Assembly (NCBI GenBank): GCA_020744425.1
Contig: JAGMUV010000021.1
Coordinates: 372,001 to 436,000 of the forward strand
Direction of reading: 5' to 3'
Length of the DNA stretch: 64,000 nt
Source of the DNA: Dactylonectria macrodidyma
Taxonomy: Eukaryota > Ascomycota > Sordariomycetes > Hypocreales > Nectriaceae
Shown here: positions 13,147 through 24,538 of the stretch, in pieces
Layout of the letters: each line of letters opens with the position of its first letter
Position numbering within the stretch: the stretch's first letter is position 1
Notes under the pieces: model-generated
Seen by the model: only the letters and a program-made list of their open reading frames with translations
Database searches by the model: none
Told to the model about the DNA's origin: nothing
Made by a program: the position numbers and the translations under genes

Positions 13147-14301
13147 CCTGATGTATGAATCGAAATGTATCTCGGCCTAAGGCTAGAGATGCTCATAGCT
13201 TTTAAGAACTGTGTATTTGATGATATAGTGTTCGAATCCTCAATTCTAGTCTAGAAACCTCGGGCAACAGACTGAGTTAATCTGTCGCTAGGTAGACTTG
13301 AAGCCTATGTACCGAAACCAATAACTTGGTTATTTTTTATCAATCGGAGCTTCCAAGCGCTAATTCTACATCTAACTAGTCCCTGTAATACAAGACTGGT
13401 GTCGCGCAGGATTCCAGCCGGATTATTGGAAACAGCCCGTCGTCACTATATCGGATTTTGATGATCTTGTGAAGTACTTCAAGAAACCCCTCTTCGAAAA
13501 CCCTGATTGTAAGATGAGTTCTGCTAAAGTCGAAATAATCTGGACTAACTGTAAGACAAGCTGACAACTACCATTAATTCGACGTCGTCCCGGATTCCTG
13601 ATGCAGCTCTGAAGTCGGGCAAGAACTACGATGGCTTTTTTCTTTCTTTCATATCGGGTGGAGAGAAATCCAAAGTGACTGCGACATAGAATGCAAAGCA
13701 AATTCAATCGAAGCCACAAGGGGGAAATACGTATGAGGTTTACCGAAAGGCCACCAGAGGACAGCCCAAATGCGGCGCATTGCGCTCGCTTGCCCACGTC
13801 TACCCTAGGAGGAGTTCAATTCCGCCCTTGAAATCCTTGTGGCACCCCACATTCCAGTTCTCATCATTTGACAACTGGTGAGAGCGAGACCTTTCCAGTG
13901 CGGTCATGCGGGGGTGGGCTAATGCCGATGGCGTTGGATGCTCCAACATCCGAGAATGTGGGGTGACCGTCCAGGGCAGCATCTTCAGAGGCATGGGTTG
14001 ACCGCAGTACCGGATGATCTCCTATGACGATCCACAGATGCCAAATCTACCTACTGAACGATTGTGTCTCCCCACCTCAGGCGCAGGCTTCTCCAAACTC
14101 AACTCCGGCGTTAACATGGGCATTGTGGGCTGGGCAGATATCAAGTCACTTTCTTTGTCTATCTTAAGAAGCTAGCCTACTGGCTTTTGACATCTTCTAG
14201 CTAGCCAATACTCTGCTGTTTTCACGTCGACCACCATCCTCGAAACATCATCATCAGGCTTAGTGTGACTATCAAGCCTTTGTATCACAGCCCATTTCGC
14301 G
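13147..14301. promoter_or_regulatory. FAD-monooxygenase upstream region with two exact motif copies
   Basis: A 1155-bp non-coding stretch. ACCCCACAT at 13844-13852 and its exact reverse complement ATGTGGGGT at 13956-13964 form an inverted pair; TCCCCACC follows at about 14069. Nothing else recognised in the AT-richer first 600 bp. Confidence 0.6.
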
Positions 14302-15767
14302 ATGAAGGTATTCGTTCATAGATCCCAACATGATTTGAAAACACTCACGAGAAACTACCTAGATCATTATCGTTGGTGCTGGCCCTTCCGGCCTACTTCT
14401 TGCTCTTCTGCTTGCAAAAAAGGGAATCGACATTGAGGTGATGGAAAAGTCTAGAACGCTGGACAAGCAACCCCGAGCAACTCATTACTCTGCGCCTGCG
14501 GTTTACGAACTTGCCCGAGCTGGAGTGGCAGATGAGATATTTAGTGGAGGCTTTGTTCCAAGAGGTGTATGCTGGAGAAAGCTTGATGGGTCGAGGCTGG
14601 CTGGACTTGACGTCAAAGGCGTTATTCCAGATGATTATCCCTACAAGATGGTGTGCTATCCACTAGACAAGCTGGGCCCACTACTGCTCGAGCACGCGCT
14701 GGAACTGCAGAATTTGCAGGTTCATTGGTCCCATGAAGTTCTCAAGGTTGGCCAAGATGATTCGTGCGCATGGATCGAAGTCAACTCTCCCGAAGGCGAA
14801 CGCAAGATCACAGCGGACTACATAATTGGCTGTGACGGGGCCAAGAGTGTGGTCAGGCGTCAGCTCTTTGGGGATGACTTCCCAGGGTTCACATGGGATG
14901 AGCAGATCGTAGCCACCAACGTGAGACACCACCTGCTCCAGCGCGCCTCGTCACATAGCACTGGGCATAGACTGACTGTGCTGCAGACCTACTACGACTT
15001 TGATCAATTTGGCTGGTCGGACAGCAACTTCATCATACACCCGGAGCATTATTTCATGGCCGCACGTATCAGTCCACACTTTGGAAAGGAAGCCCTGTGG
15101 CGCATCACATACGGTGAGCTGCCGGGGCTATCCCAAAAAGAGCTGGCGACCCGTCAACCAGACAAGTTCCGCACCTTTCTCCCTGGACACCCTGAGCCAG
15201 ATCAATACAAGATAGTTAACTTTGCGCCCTATCGGATCCATCAACGATGCTCCAAAAGTCTCCGCGTGGGACGGATCCTCCTGGCAGCAGATGCTGCCCA
15301 TCTGTGCAATCCATTGTAAGTATACAAGCTCCAGGCACAATCTCCATAATTTGACGTGTTTCGCAGCGGAGGCCTCGGCCTGACCGGTGGGATTGCTGAT
15401 GTTGGTGGCCTCGCCGACTGTTTGATCGGTATTCATCAGGGGTGTGCATCGGAGAAGATCTTGGACCACTACGACCGTGTTCGACGTGACATCTATGATA
15501 AGACTATCAATCCTTTTTCGTCGGAGAACTTTAGACGCGTCTGCAAGCAGGATGGTGAGCTGGCGCTTCAAAATGACGAATTTCTCAGGCTTTGCCTCAA
15601 AGCCGATAAGGACACCGAATTTTCGAGGACACTGCAACTTGTAAGTTATCGTTTAATACATCTCCTAGACATTAGCTGACATCGACTTACGGCAGTCTAT
15701 CAAGGATCTTTTGTGCCATGATTTCACTCAATACTACGACAAGGTCACAAGTAATGATTCTACATAG
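14302..15767 (+). CDS. FAD-dependent aromatic monooxygenase, 412 aa
   Basis: Exons: 14302-14307, 14363-14920, 14987-15315, 15367-15640, 15696-15767 (1239 nt). The first exon holds only Met-Lys. The protein has the three marks of class A flavoprotein hydroxylases: GAGPSG (about residues 7-12), the DG motif in GCDGAKS, and AADAAHLCNPFGGLGLTGG, which binds the FAD ribityl and phosphate. It is shorter than phenol 2-monooxygenases and lacks their thioredoxin-like tail, resembling FAD_binding_3 hydroxylases. Such enzymes hydroxylate phenolic rings with NAD(P)H and O2. The 66-nt intron at 14921-14986 is in frame and without a stop, so its retention would add 22 residues. It is likely a ring-activating step of the cluster. 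Confidence 0.88.
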
Positions 15768-16154
15768 TTGGATAGTAACAATCTCTACCAATTCAAAGTC
15801 TGGTTCTCTTTTTCTTACCATGTTAGGCACCGGGGCACGTGTCGCCTCGAGACTTCCAAGTTACGTAATTGCAACGCATTATTAAAGCATCATTGTGACA
15901 TTGCGTGTTGATACCTTGACATACTCAGCGTGTCTATATCACCAAACGCTCGATTCGGCAAGACAACGGATTTTTTAGGCACCTTAGTGAAGAACATCGG
16001 AATTAGGCGATCCTAAAACGTTTTGCGATCCAACACCTCTACGATATTCAGGCCCATCGGTGCTCTTGCTGCGCCGTCTACACAACCTAATCTTGCGACC
16101 TAGCACCTTATTCGCTTGCCAAACCCCAAGACGCTCCCTGATATGCCTAGTCAG
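15768..16154. other. Convergent intergenic region
   Basis: Lies between the 3' ends of the FAD monooxygenase and the SDR gene. Nothing recognised. Confidence 0.4.
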
Positions 16155-17270
16155 CTACCGCAACGAATTCAGCCGCCAAAAGTATGAGTGGCTTACCAAA
16201 CCGAGTACTCCTTGACCTTTAGCGAGATCTGCGGCTTGCTGTTCGCCAAGCCAGTCTGGTTCCAGCCGATTAATTCCCTCCTCGATGTCAAACCCTTCTC
16301 CGCCTGCCACATACACGGCTTTTCCATGAATATCTGGATCACCAGCACATTGAAGGATAAGACGCGCAACTTGGTCTGGGGTGTTCATAGGAAGCGATTC
16401 TCTAACCCATCGTTCACGTACGCCCCCAAGCATGGGTGTATCGGTTGCCCAGGGACATACCACATTGATACGAACGTCGAAAGCGGAGAGCAGATAGCGT
16501 CTGAGTGATCTCATGAGACCTAAGACACCGTGCTTGCTGGCAGAGTATGCGAACAACCCCGGCGACTCTTTGAAGCCGGCCACAGACGAGATCAACGTGA
16601 TGGACTTGCCGGTCCTGTCGCCTGGAGAGCGGTGCTGCCTCATTGCTGCAAGCGCTACTTGAGTAAAGTAAAAGGTTCCCAGTAAATTGATGTCCAAGAC
16701 CTTTGTGGATGGGGGCTGGATATGAACAATCAAGGGATATCAGCGATTATCGCATCTCAAGAGAGCAGACAAGTGAAGGTCAGTTCTGTCGTACATACCT
16801 CTTGTATAGACTCCAGAGTAATGTCTTTGGAGAACCACGGGCGATGCACGGACTCAGAAACTGCAGCACAATGGATTGCCATATCGACGCATCCGTAAAT
16901 GTTCAAAGCCTGGCGGAATAGCGAGAGCATCGAGGCATAATCAGAGACATTTCCGTGTACGAAGGTAACATGGCCGTAGTTGCCCTTCTCATTTTCTGAA
17001 CCATGGCCATGTGCTTCTTGCTCCATTGAAACCACAAGTTCCTGGCCTTGGGTATGGTCTATGTCAGAAATGACCAGACGGGCACCAGCACGGAATAGTT
17101 GCATAGCCGTCTTGGCTCCTATGCCCTGGGCACCACCTGGGGAGGAGTACGGTCAGTGTGTCCAGCTTCTACACCAGACCAATGATAGAGGGCTAGAACA
17201 TACCTGTCAGGACCACAGATCTTCCCTTGAGGTCCTGTATGGTTCTTTCATCTAAATTAATCCTCGACAT
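16155..17270 (-). CDS. Short-chain dehydrogenase/reductase, 321 aa
   Basis: Exons: 17270-17204, 17136-16799, 16715-16155 (966 nt). The cofactor loop TGGAQGIG (about residues 22-29) is formed across intron 1, followed by DIDHTQ at the end of beta-2, where Asp favours NAD(H). The catalytic residues are Ser in LISSVAGF and YSASK (Tyr and Lys). The substrate loop includes INVVCPWATDTPM. This is a classical SDR of the 15-hydroxyprostaglandin-dehydrogenase-like type that interconverts a secondary alcohol and a ketone. One exact ACCCCACAT lies 216-224 bp upstream of its start. It lies head to tail with the AtuA-like gene; the substrate is not predictable. Confidence 0.88.
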
Positions 17271-17858
17271 GGTTGGTGTCGTTGGTATGCCCGACCTCTA
17301 TCTGATCCAAGGTTTGAAGTGGCAGGAAATAACTGCGAATCGTATGGCATTTACTCCACAGAAGCCAGGACTCCGAGTGTTTATTATTGTGTTCAGTTGC
17401 CCTTAGTAGGCCTAGGACGTGCTAGGGTACAATTCCCCATCACCGCATTATAACGTATGCTAGATGCTTACTCCACAAAGAACTTACCCCACATACAGCA
17501 CAGTACCCCTCTCTCGTGATGATTACCCGGCGGGCTGACCGCCGCTTTGAATGGGGAGCTATAGGTTAGGAATCTTTGACTTTCACGGCTTTGTAATCCC
17601 GCAGTGGGAACAGGATTGTGCGTCACGAAGAGAGTTTCACAGCTGTGAAGCTAGTGACTTAGTATTACAATCAGTCAGCCCTGCAAGCAGTAAAAACGGC
17701 CAAACACTAGGATGAACAAGATAAGAATGATAAAGCTGTCAAGTGATGTCAGAGCCAGCATATCAATAGTATTTGCACTACGTTCTAGCCGAGTGCGCAT
17801 TCCCTTTTGGCGTAGCTGGCAATGCGGCAAGTGAAAAAGACGAAGCAATGAATCTGGT
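17271..17858. promoter_or_regulatory. SDR promoter with exact ACCCCACAT
   Basis: A 588-bp interval between the AtuA-like 3' end and the SDR start. ACCCCACAT occurs at 17486-17494. No other feature recognised. Confidence 0.55.
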
Positions 17859-19844
17859 TTAAATCCTGTTTTCCACCCCACGGTACAGCATTTCGGGATA
17901 GTCGACAATCCTCGCCCTAATGAATTCTGCGAGTCCCTTCAGTCCGTTAGCATCCTTGCACAAACTTGGAGGTTGGACACATGATGAATGCGTACCTTTC
18001 CGAGACTGTCAGGTCGTGAAGTTCCCGTCACAGCTCCCTTGAGAATGTCAAAGAGAACAAAGTGAACACAGTGAAGCTTAGGGAACTCTACCCGCTCAAC
18101 TCGAGATACCACTCGAGCATCGTCTCCTAGGAGCTGAAGCAGCTTGTGCGTTGTCAGTGTCGACCGCAGCCAATCCCACTCTGCCTCGGAGTCTCCCTGC
18201 GGGAACAAGCCGACGTTTATGTTTGCACCTTTATCTCCAGATCTTGCAAAGACTTGGTAGCCCAATGGAATCCTTATGGTTGGCCCAAATGTCTCAGTAT
18301 TCACCGGCCATGCTGTCTCATAACTCTCCTGCTGTGAAGCTTCCGGACTTGTTGTTGGACCCTTTAGGTGAGAGACTGAGATCACTTCTTGAGAATCGAT
18401 CCAGTGAACCTTGGCGTTGACCTTTGAGCGATCAAGTAATGCAGGGAAGTATTCAAGATAACGTCGAGGTCGACCCGTGCGTGTATACTCCAGGTTTGGC
18501 GTAAATCCCGGAAAGGCCTGTCCTAGACTCTGAACAACGCGATATTCAAAATTCAAGCGATGTAATGTTTCTTCCTCAGGAGCTTGAGCAAAGATTCGAA
18601 CGACGGCGGTGGCGGCATTGGACGATGTAGGGTCGGGCGAGCATCTACCGAGGAGTTGCACTTCGAGGGTAAGAAGTTTGCTCTTATCGCCACTGGTTTC
18701 ATCAAGTAGGTCCTTTCTGACCATTGCCTCAAACGATTCGGCTTTTTCCTCGATATCCAGGCCAATCGCATACACAAGGATCTCGGCTTGATATCCACCG
18801 AAAGCTTGTATCGCAACCTTCAACGTCGGTGGAGGCGGCAGACCGCGGAACCCGCTGACGTGAACGCGATCAGGTCCTTCTTGGTTGACACTCAAGAGAG
18901 ACAGGTCCGCTATGACGTCTGGGTTGTGGTAATACCGTCCCTGAATCTCGTACATGAGCTGGCTTCGAACAGTATCGACATCAACTAAACCGTTTTGGCC
19001 GGGCTGCTTGGTAATTACAGAGTGTCCGTCGTCGTGTATCTCGGCGATTGGGTACGCCAGGTCTATATACGGATGGATACGTTTGAAGCCGCAGAAGTTT
19101 CCTCCTGTCTTTGGAAGTGAGGGTGAATCAGCATCAAATCGACATATAAGATAGGACATTCAAACACACCGCATAGTTTCCACACTCTATGATGTGGCCT
19201 GTTACAAGCCCCATCGCGTGATTATCATAATCTCGCTCGTCCCATCCAAACCACCATGTGGCCAACGCTTGCGTGCTGCTCGCATCGGTCGTGCGTCCAG
19301 CGATGACAACGTCAGCGCCAGCTTTCAAGGCTGCGACGTATCCAGATTGACCGATGTATGCGTTGGCGATGTTGGGCTCGTAAGGCCAGCTGTCCAGCGT
19401 CTTTGTAGTTGTCAGATGGGAGATGGCCTGCCTCTCTGCCGGGTTTCGTATGATGTCGAGGACATTGTCTCCGGTGATGTACGCAATCTTGAGGGCCTTT
19501 CCAAGGTTTCCGAACTCTGAAGCCAGAAACTGGTGCGTATCAAGTGCAAGCTGCCGGGGATTGAGAGCGCCAGCATTGACGACCAACTTGGGAAACGTGC
19601 GCGCGTCAATTCTCTTGCCGAGTTCTTTGGATGCGGCTTGAAGCGTCTTGAGAAACGTCGGATCGGCGCCCATCAAAGAGTCCTGATCCATCTCCATTCG
19701 GCGCCAGGATAGGTTCATCTCCGCCAGATAATCCCCCACCACTGCGTCAACTTGGATAGGTCCTGACAGGACCTTTACTAGGGCATCGAGACGATCTCCC
19801 GAGTAGCCAGAAACGGACGCTATCTTGATCGCTGGCTTCGCCAT
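17859..19844 (-). CDS. AtuA/DUF1446 family protein, 621 aa
   Basis: Exons: 19844-19170, 19108-17996, 17936-17859 (1866 nt). The N-terminal DUF1446 part runs from KIASVSGYSGDR through VVNAGALNPRQL, VVIAGRTTDAS and HIIECGNYATGGNFCGF. The C-terminal part carries FARSGDKGANINVGLFP, the hallmark of the AtuA C-terminal domain. The last 26 residues come from a final exon behind an AAG acceptor and a GCTAACG branch site. Bacterial AtuA belongs to acyclic-terpene (citronellol/geraniol) utilisation operons, but its reaction is not established. Full-length fungal versions occur in catabolic contexts. Here it suggests that a branched acyl or isoprenoid-like part is processed. ACCCCACG lies about 154 bp upstream. 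Confidence 0.9.
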
Positions 19845-20439
19845 TTTGTCACGGTTCAGGGGCTTGGTGAGAGGTGCAGTCGTGAAACGGCCGTCTTTGT
19901 TGAGAGTTAGTCAACTGAGACTGGATCATATACAGCAACTAAATAACGTCCCCAATATCCACTAGACCTACTGCACTTTTACCCAAGGTGTTAGATTACC
20001 CCACGGAGAAGCATTGGGAGTACTACCCCGCCTCTCCCACGAGTCCATTCCGAGACGAACGCCTCTTTGGAGGGCGTGTGTCTATCCATTTAACACCACA
20101 CTCTTCAGCCCCTCCAATGTCACAAGATCCCGTCGACATCGAGGACGAAAACATCGTCTTAGAGACATACAAGACAACTACGTTACTGGAAAATGCTTTG
20201 ACAAGGAAGACAAGTATATGGACGCAGAATATATGCCGTGAATTATGCCCAGATGCTTCTTACAAGCACCCATACATTTGTTTGATGTATAATATTAACA
20301 AAAGCCCAGTGTTGTATTCAATTAAACGGTAGCTAGCTTTGAGAACTACGGACCTGTATCACTTGCGCGTGTATTGGGCACAAATCATACATCGGCTGTC
20401 AAGACCGGGCATCCAACCAGATATCTCCCCAAGGTTGGT
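19845..20439. promoter_or_regulatory. AtuA-like promoter with ACCCCACG
   Basis: A 595-bp interval between the aldo-keto reductase 3' end and the AtuA-like start. ACCCCACG at 19998-20005 retains the GTGGGG core. A 114-codon open frame here (19988-20332, plus strand) has no recognisable content and I do not call it. Confidence 0.5.
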
Positions 20440-21694
20440 TCAGCAGTCTCCTTCGTACTGTGTAACACCCCATATCTCGTCGAAATTGACAAACCTATGT
20501 TTTTTGCTTGGGTGCCGATCACAGATTGTATCAATCAAGTCGAAGTCTTCTGGAGATAATTCCGGAACTGCCCCACGACATCCGGCATGTCAGAAATGTT
20601 GATATGCAAACTGCGCAAGACTGCTACATACCTGTGAAATTGGAAATGATTCTGCTGGGTGTAGCTGATTTTGGTATAACGACGGTTCCTCGTTGAACTG
20701 TAGAGAAGCGGTCAACATGCGCCAAAAGCAACAAAAGGCTCACAGGAACTTACTAGCCCATGCAATAAGAACCTGAGCAGGCTCTACTCCATTCATTTTG
20801 GCCACGGCCATGACGTCTTTGTCGTCGAGTAGCCGCGCGGTTACTTCGTGCAGAGCTCCTGGTTGGCTGCCAAGGGGCGAGTACGCTACGAAAGCGACAC
20901 CATTCTTGTTGCAGAACTCCAAAAGCTCATTCTGGGGAAACCATGGATGCGCTTCAACTTGGTTGCAGGCGGGTTTAATGGTCGCAAACTTGAGAAGCGC
21001 TTGCAGCTGTGGGATGGTAAAGTTGGATACTCCGATTGCCCGTGCTTTGCCTGATTGCACCAAAGCTTCCATTGCTCTCCAGGTTGGCTCATGGTTTTGT
21101 GTAAGTTCCTCATCAACAACAGGCTAATCTCCAAGTTAACACTGATAAAGCGTTGGACATTACTCCAGGACATGTACCTTGCCGTTTGCCCCCAACTGAA
21201 TCTCGAACTCGTCCGTTCGCTCAAAGGCCAATGGCCAGTGCATCAAGTAAAGATCGACTGGGTCGAGTCAGTAGCGGTCACAACATGAAAAGCTGGGAGT
21301 ATGACCATATGAGAGACCCATTCGGCCCAAGCTGTCATTTAGGCTCTTCACGACGTCCTCTGGTCGATGATACTGCTGCCAGCTGTGCATCATGATTAGT
21401 CAGATAAGATGCCATATCGTACCATGTATCCCACAATTTAGTACAAATGAAGAGTTCTTCCCGAGGAATACCACTGCTACGGATCCCTTCCCCGACCTCT
21501 TCTTCACAGCCGTAGAGGCTTGCAGTATCGATATGTCGGTAGCCGGCCAGAATCCCTTCTCTTACCGCCGTAGCACAACGGCCGCTTCCTTCTTTCGAGC
21601 CAGGCTCAAAGGTGCCGAGCCCCAGAACTGGAATATTGGTACCGGAAGCGGTGGCAAAATGCTTTCTACCCATGTCCATCGTGGGGACAGTCAT
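20440..21694 (-). CDS. Aldo-keto reductase, 330 aa, 6 exons
   Basis: Exons: 21694-21423, 21382-21306, 21257-21178, 21123-20754, 20697-20632, 20567-20440 (993 nt). The catalytic tetrad is visible: Asp and Tyr in YRHIDTASLYG, Lys in ICTKLW, His in DLYLMHWP. GVSNFTIPQLQALL and IPKSATPSRI (NADP phosphate binding) follow. Several exons are short and one donor is GTCATA, yet the frame closes exactly and family blocks are restored at each junction. It reduces aldehydes or ketones with NADPH in the cytosol. It shares a divergent promoter with the carboxylesterase, in which one exact ACCCCACAT lies. Confidence 0.88.
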
Positions 21695-22148
21695 CGTCAG
21701 GGATGCAAATGAACACGACGCCTTAATGAGTTCAGGGTAGGGTAGAGGGTAGATGGGAAGAAGGAAAGAAGTACAAGAATGAGCTGACTTGACCAGAACA
21801 TCCCGATATCCTCCTACTAGATCGCCGTTTTAGTACCCCATGTCTGCCTGGACAGTAACATGGGTGTGTGTTTAAGCATAAGGGTACCCCGCATAACATG
21901 CAGCACCCAAGAGGGGGGGTGGCAGGGATGGCTTCACCCCACATTAAGAAACGAGGGGCTCTTTCGTGCTGTCTAGGGCCCGCCCTTCTGAACCAAGACG
22001 CAGATGCAGCAGTCAAGCCTCTGAGATAGAAGTGAGTGTTCGGCGAAGCATTTTGATAGCAAAAAGCAACCCCCGTATTCCAACGCAGCCTTCCCAGTTT
22101 GCTCGGCTTTCAGCTCTCTTACCATCCGTTTTACCCTCACCCTCAACA
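21695..22148. promoter_or_regulatory. Divergent AKR/carboxylesterase promoter with ACCCCACAT
   Basis: A 454-bp interval. The exact motif at 21936-21944 is 242-250 bp from the reductase start and 205-213 bp from the esterase start. TACCCC variants flank it at about 21834 and 21888. Confidence 0.6.
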
Positions 22149-23976
22149 ATGCGCCCCGAAACGGCTATTCTACGTCACCCTGTCTTGGGAGAGGTTCAAG
22201 GCAACCTGGACAATGGTGTCTTGCAATTCCTTGGCATCAAGTATGCTTCACTGGAGAACCGATTTTCCGAGCCTCAAGATGTCGAATATTCCGGACAAGC
22301 CCAGCCTATCGTTGCAACTAGACACGGGTATGGATTCCCAGATTATAACCCTCCAGATATGACCGTTGACATGACATCGCCAGCCCGCCCGTCATTGTGT
22401 CACCAGGTTCCGTGGATATGGAAATGTCCTTCATCCAGCAGTCCTTACCCAAGTTTGATGTCCCACCCATGTCCGACACCAACGGTTTAAATCTCAACAT
22501 AACCACACCACAGCATCATACAGATAAAATGCCCGTTTTGGTCTTCATCCATGGTGGAGGCTTCAACTTTGGCTCGGGCTCTTATCCTCAGTACGATCAA
22601 AGCCAGATCGTTCAACGGTCAGTTGGCCTGTGCAAGCCCATCGTCGCAGTCAACATCAAGTAAGCCATCTGCATCCGCCCGTAATGGACAAGTTGGCATT
22701 AACGCCCCCAAAAGCTATCGATTGGGCATTCCAGGTTTCCTGACGTCCAAGGACTTGCTCGATATGGGATACAAATCCAACAGAGGCCTTCGGGATCAAC
22801 GGGCTGCACTGAAATGGATAAAAAGACACATCTCCGGATTTGGGGGGGACCCAGATTGCATCACCGTCATGGGTCAGAGTGCTGGCGCAGGTACGACAGC
22901 ATCTCATTATGCCTTGGGTGTGTGAGCGGCTGATCCAACGTCACAGCATCCATCAACTTTCACATGCAGTCCCAAGAGCCGTTGTTTCACCAAGCAGTCC
23001 TTTTCGGCGGCTCATTCCTGCTGGTAAAACCTCAAACACCAGAATCAGCCGAGTCAGCGTATCAGTCTGCCATTCGGTCATTGAGCATCGAGGGCTCTTC
23101 GTGCAAGGATCGAGTCCAGTCCCTCTTAAACATACCAGCAGAGGAGCTTGTCGACGCAGCGCTGAATGGAAAGGCCTCACTTGGTCCTGTCATTGACAAT
23201 GAGCTGATCCCGTCAATAGCAACATTTAAAAACATCAAGGAATGCCCAATGACAGGCAACAATTGGTGTTCACGCTTGTTTTGCCTAGACAGTCAATTCG
23301 ACGTATGGTCACCCTCTCCTAGATGACAGCAGAGATTTGCTGACAGTGTGATTTCCAGGGGTCTCTCTTTGCTATCATTGACCTAGGCACACGCTTGAAC
23401 GGTATCACAGAAGCTTTTAGGCTCTTTTTGATAAACGGCTTAGGCGACAAAGCAGCGTGCAAAATTCTCGACCACTATGGTATTACCCAAGGGGTAACAG
23501 ACGAGGAGTCTCTAATTAACATCGGTCAACTACTTACCGACGTTGGATACTACGCTCCTCTCGTGAAAGTAGGTGAGGCGCATCCAGCACCGTTTATACT
23601 TGGGCATTTCAATGAACGAAACCCATGGGATGGCATTCATCAGGGTCGAGCCAGCCATATACTTGACATTGCGTACCTCTGGGGCAATTATGGAGACAGG
23701 TATGGTCGCCAAAACAAAGCTGTGGCGAAAGCGCTAGCCGAAGACGTCATATCGTTCGTCTGGGGACAGGACGTGCTTCCAAGGTTCAATGACGACAGTA
23801 AAAGGGTAGTCGTATACGGGCCAGCTGATGGCGATGTCTCAAGGCAGGTTTTGGACTGGCGAGATGAGAAGACAAGAAGGAGTGTCTCCATTTTTGAGCT
23901 AGCTGAGCTGTCAGGTGGACTAGATAAGTTGCTCGACGTCCTTCTTGCATTTTGTTGGGATAATGAGTCAGGTTGA
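22149..23976 (+). CDS. Type-B carboxylesterase (alpha/beta hydrolase), 534 aa
   Basis: Exons: 22149-22327, 22384-22659, 22715-22890, 22947-23302, 23359-23976 (1605 nt). The oxyanion-hole motif HGGGFNFGSG (about residues 131-140) and nucleophile elbow GQSAGAA (Ser) are intact after splicing. NYRLGIPGF is rebuilt across intron 2 and FDGSLFAI across intron 4. A C-terminal His lies in SHILDIAYLWGN. There is no obvious signal peptide, so it is probably intracellular. Carboxylesterases of this class hydrolyse ester bonds of varied substrates. With the lactonase it suggests the pathway compound holds an ester or lactone. It is the last cluster gene before the transposon island. Confidence 0.88.
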
Positions 23977-24190
23977 AAATGAGAGGGGGGGAGAGAGAGG
24001 GATGTATTTAACGCCAAAGGGAGCATGAGGAGTTCCAGTCTCCCATGAGGCATGTGGCGCGCAAGAGGCTTTCCAGCTATTCCAGGTATTGATATATATA
24101 AGGCAGCTGCGTTTTCAGAGAGGCTAGTTTAGCAGCAGCTTACATTCCTCTAGCCTAACTATACTATAGTGTACTAAATGCCTTTAAATA
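23977..24190. other. Esterase 3' flank, becoming AT-rich
   Basis: Gene 3' flank followed by AT-rich DNA. The last five bases, AAATA (24186-24190), are the left target-site duplication of the adjacent solo LTR. Confidence 0.5.
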
Positions 24191-24356
24191 TGTAAGAGTT
24201 AGCGGCGAGGGCTCGGCGAGCCCTCGGCCGGGACTAGCCTTATAACTAGATGTGCGGCACGATTGAGTAACGCTAGCTACTCGGAATCGCTTGATCTTTT
24301 GCCTCAACGGGTAACGGGTCTTTGTGCGGCTTGGGCATGCTGCCCCAACCCTTACA
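24191..24356. repeat. Solo LTR with 5-bp target-site duplication
   Basis: A 166-bp unit beginning TGTAAGAGTT and ending AACCCTTACA (9 of 10 inverted match, TG...CA ends). It is flanked by the direct repeat AAATA at 24186-24190 and 24357-24361, as an LTR retrotransposon insertion leaves. Its GC-rich interior contrasts with the AT-rich surroundings, so it appears younger than they are. The family cannot be named. Confidence 0.75.
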
Positions 24357-24538
24357 AAATACTAGATATCTTATATATGCCTCCCTATTAGAAAACCTGG
24401 CTAGCTAGTGTTACAACCTGGTTTACATAGATTATATAACGCTAACTAACTATATCTAGCGTTACTAATTTCTAACTAATTCCGTTAGATTAAAATTTTA
24501 AACTATAATTTATTAAAATACTTAATATAAGTTATATA

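Noticed and set aside
19988..20332. 114-codon frame upstream of the AtuA-like gene
   Set aside because: No domain, no homologous feel, and it overlaps a promoter with a motif site.
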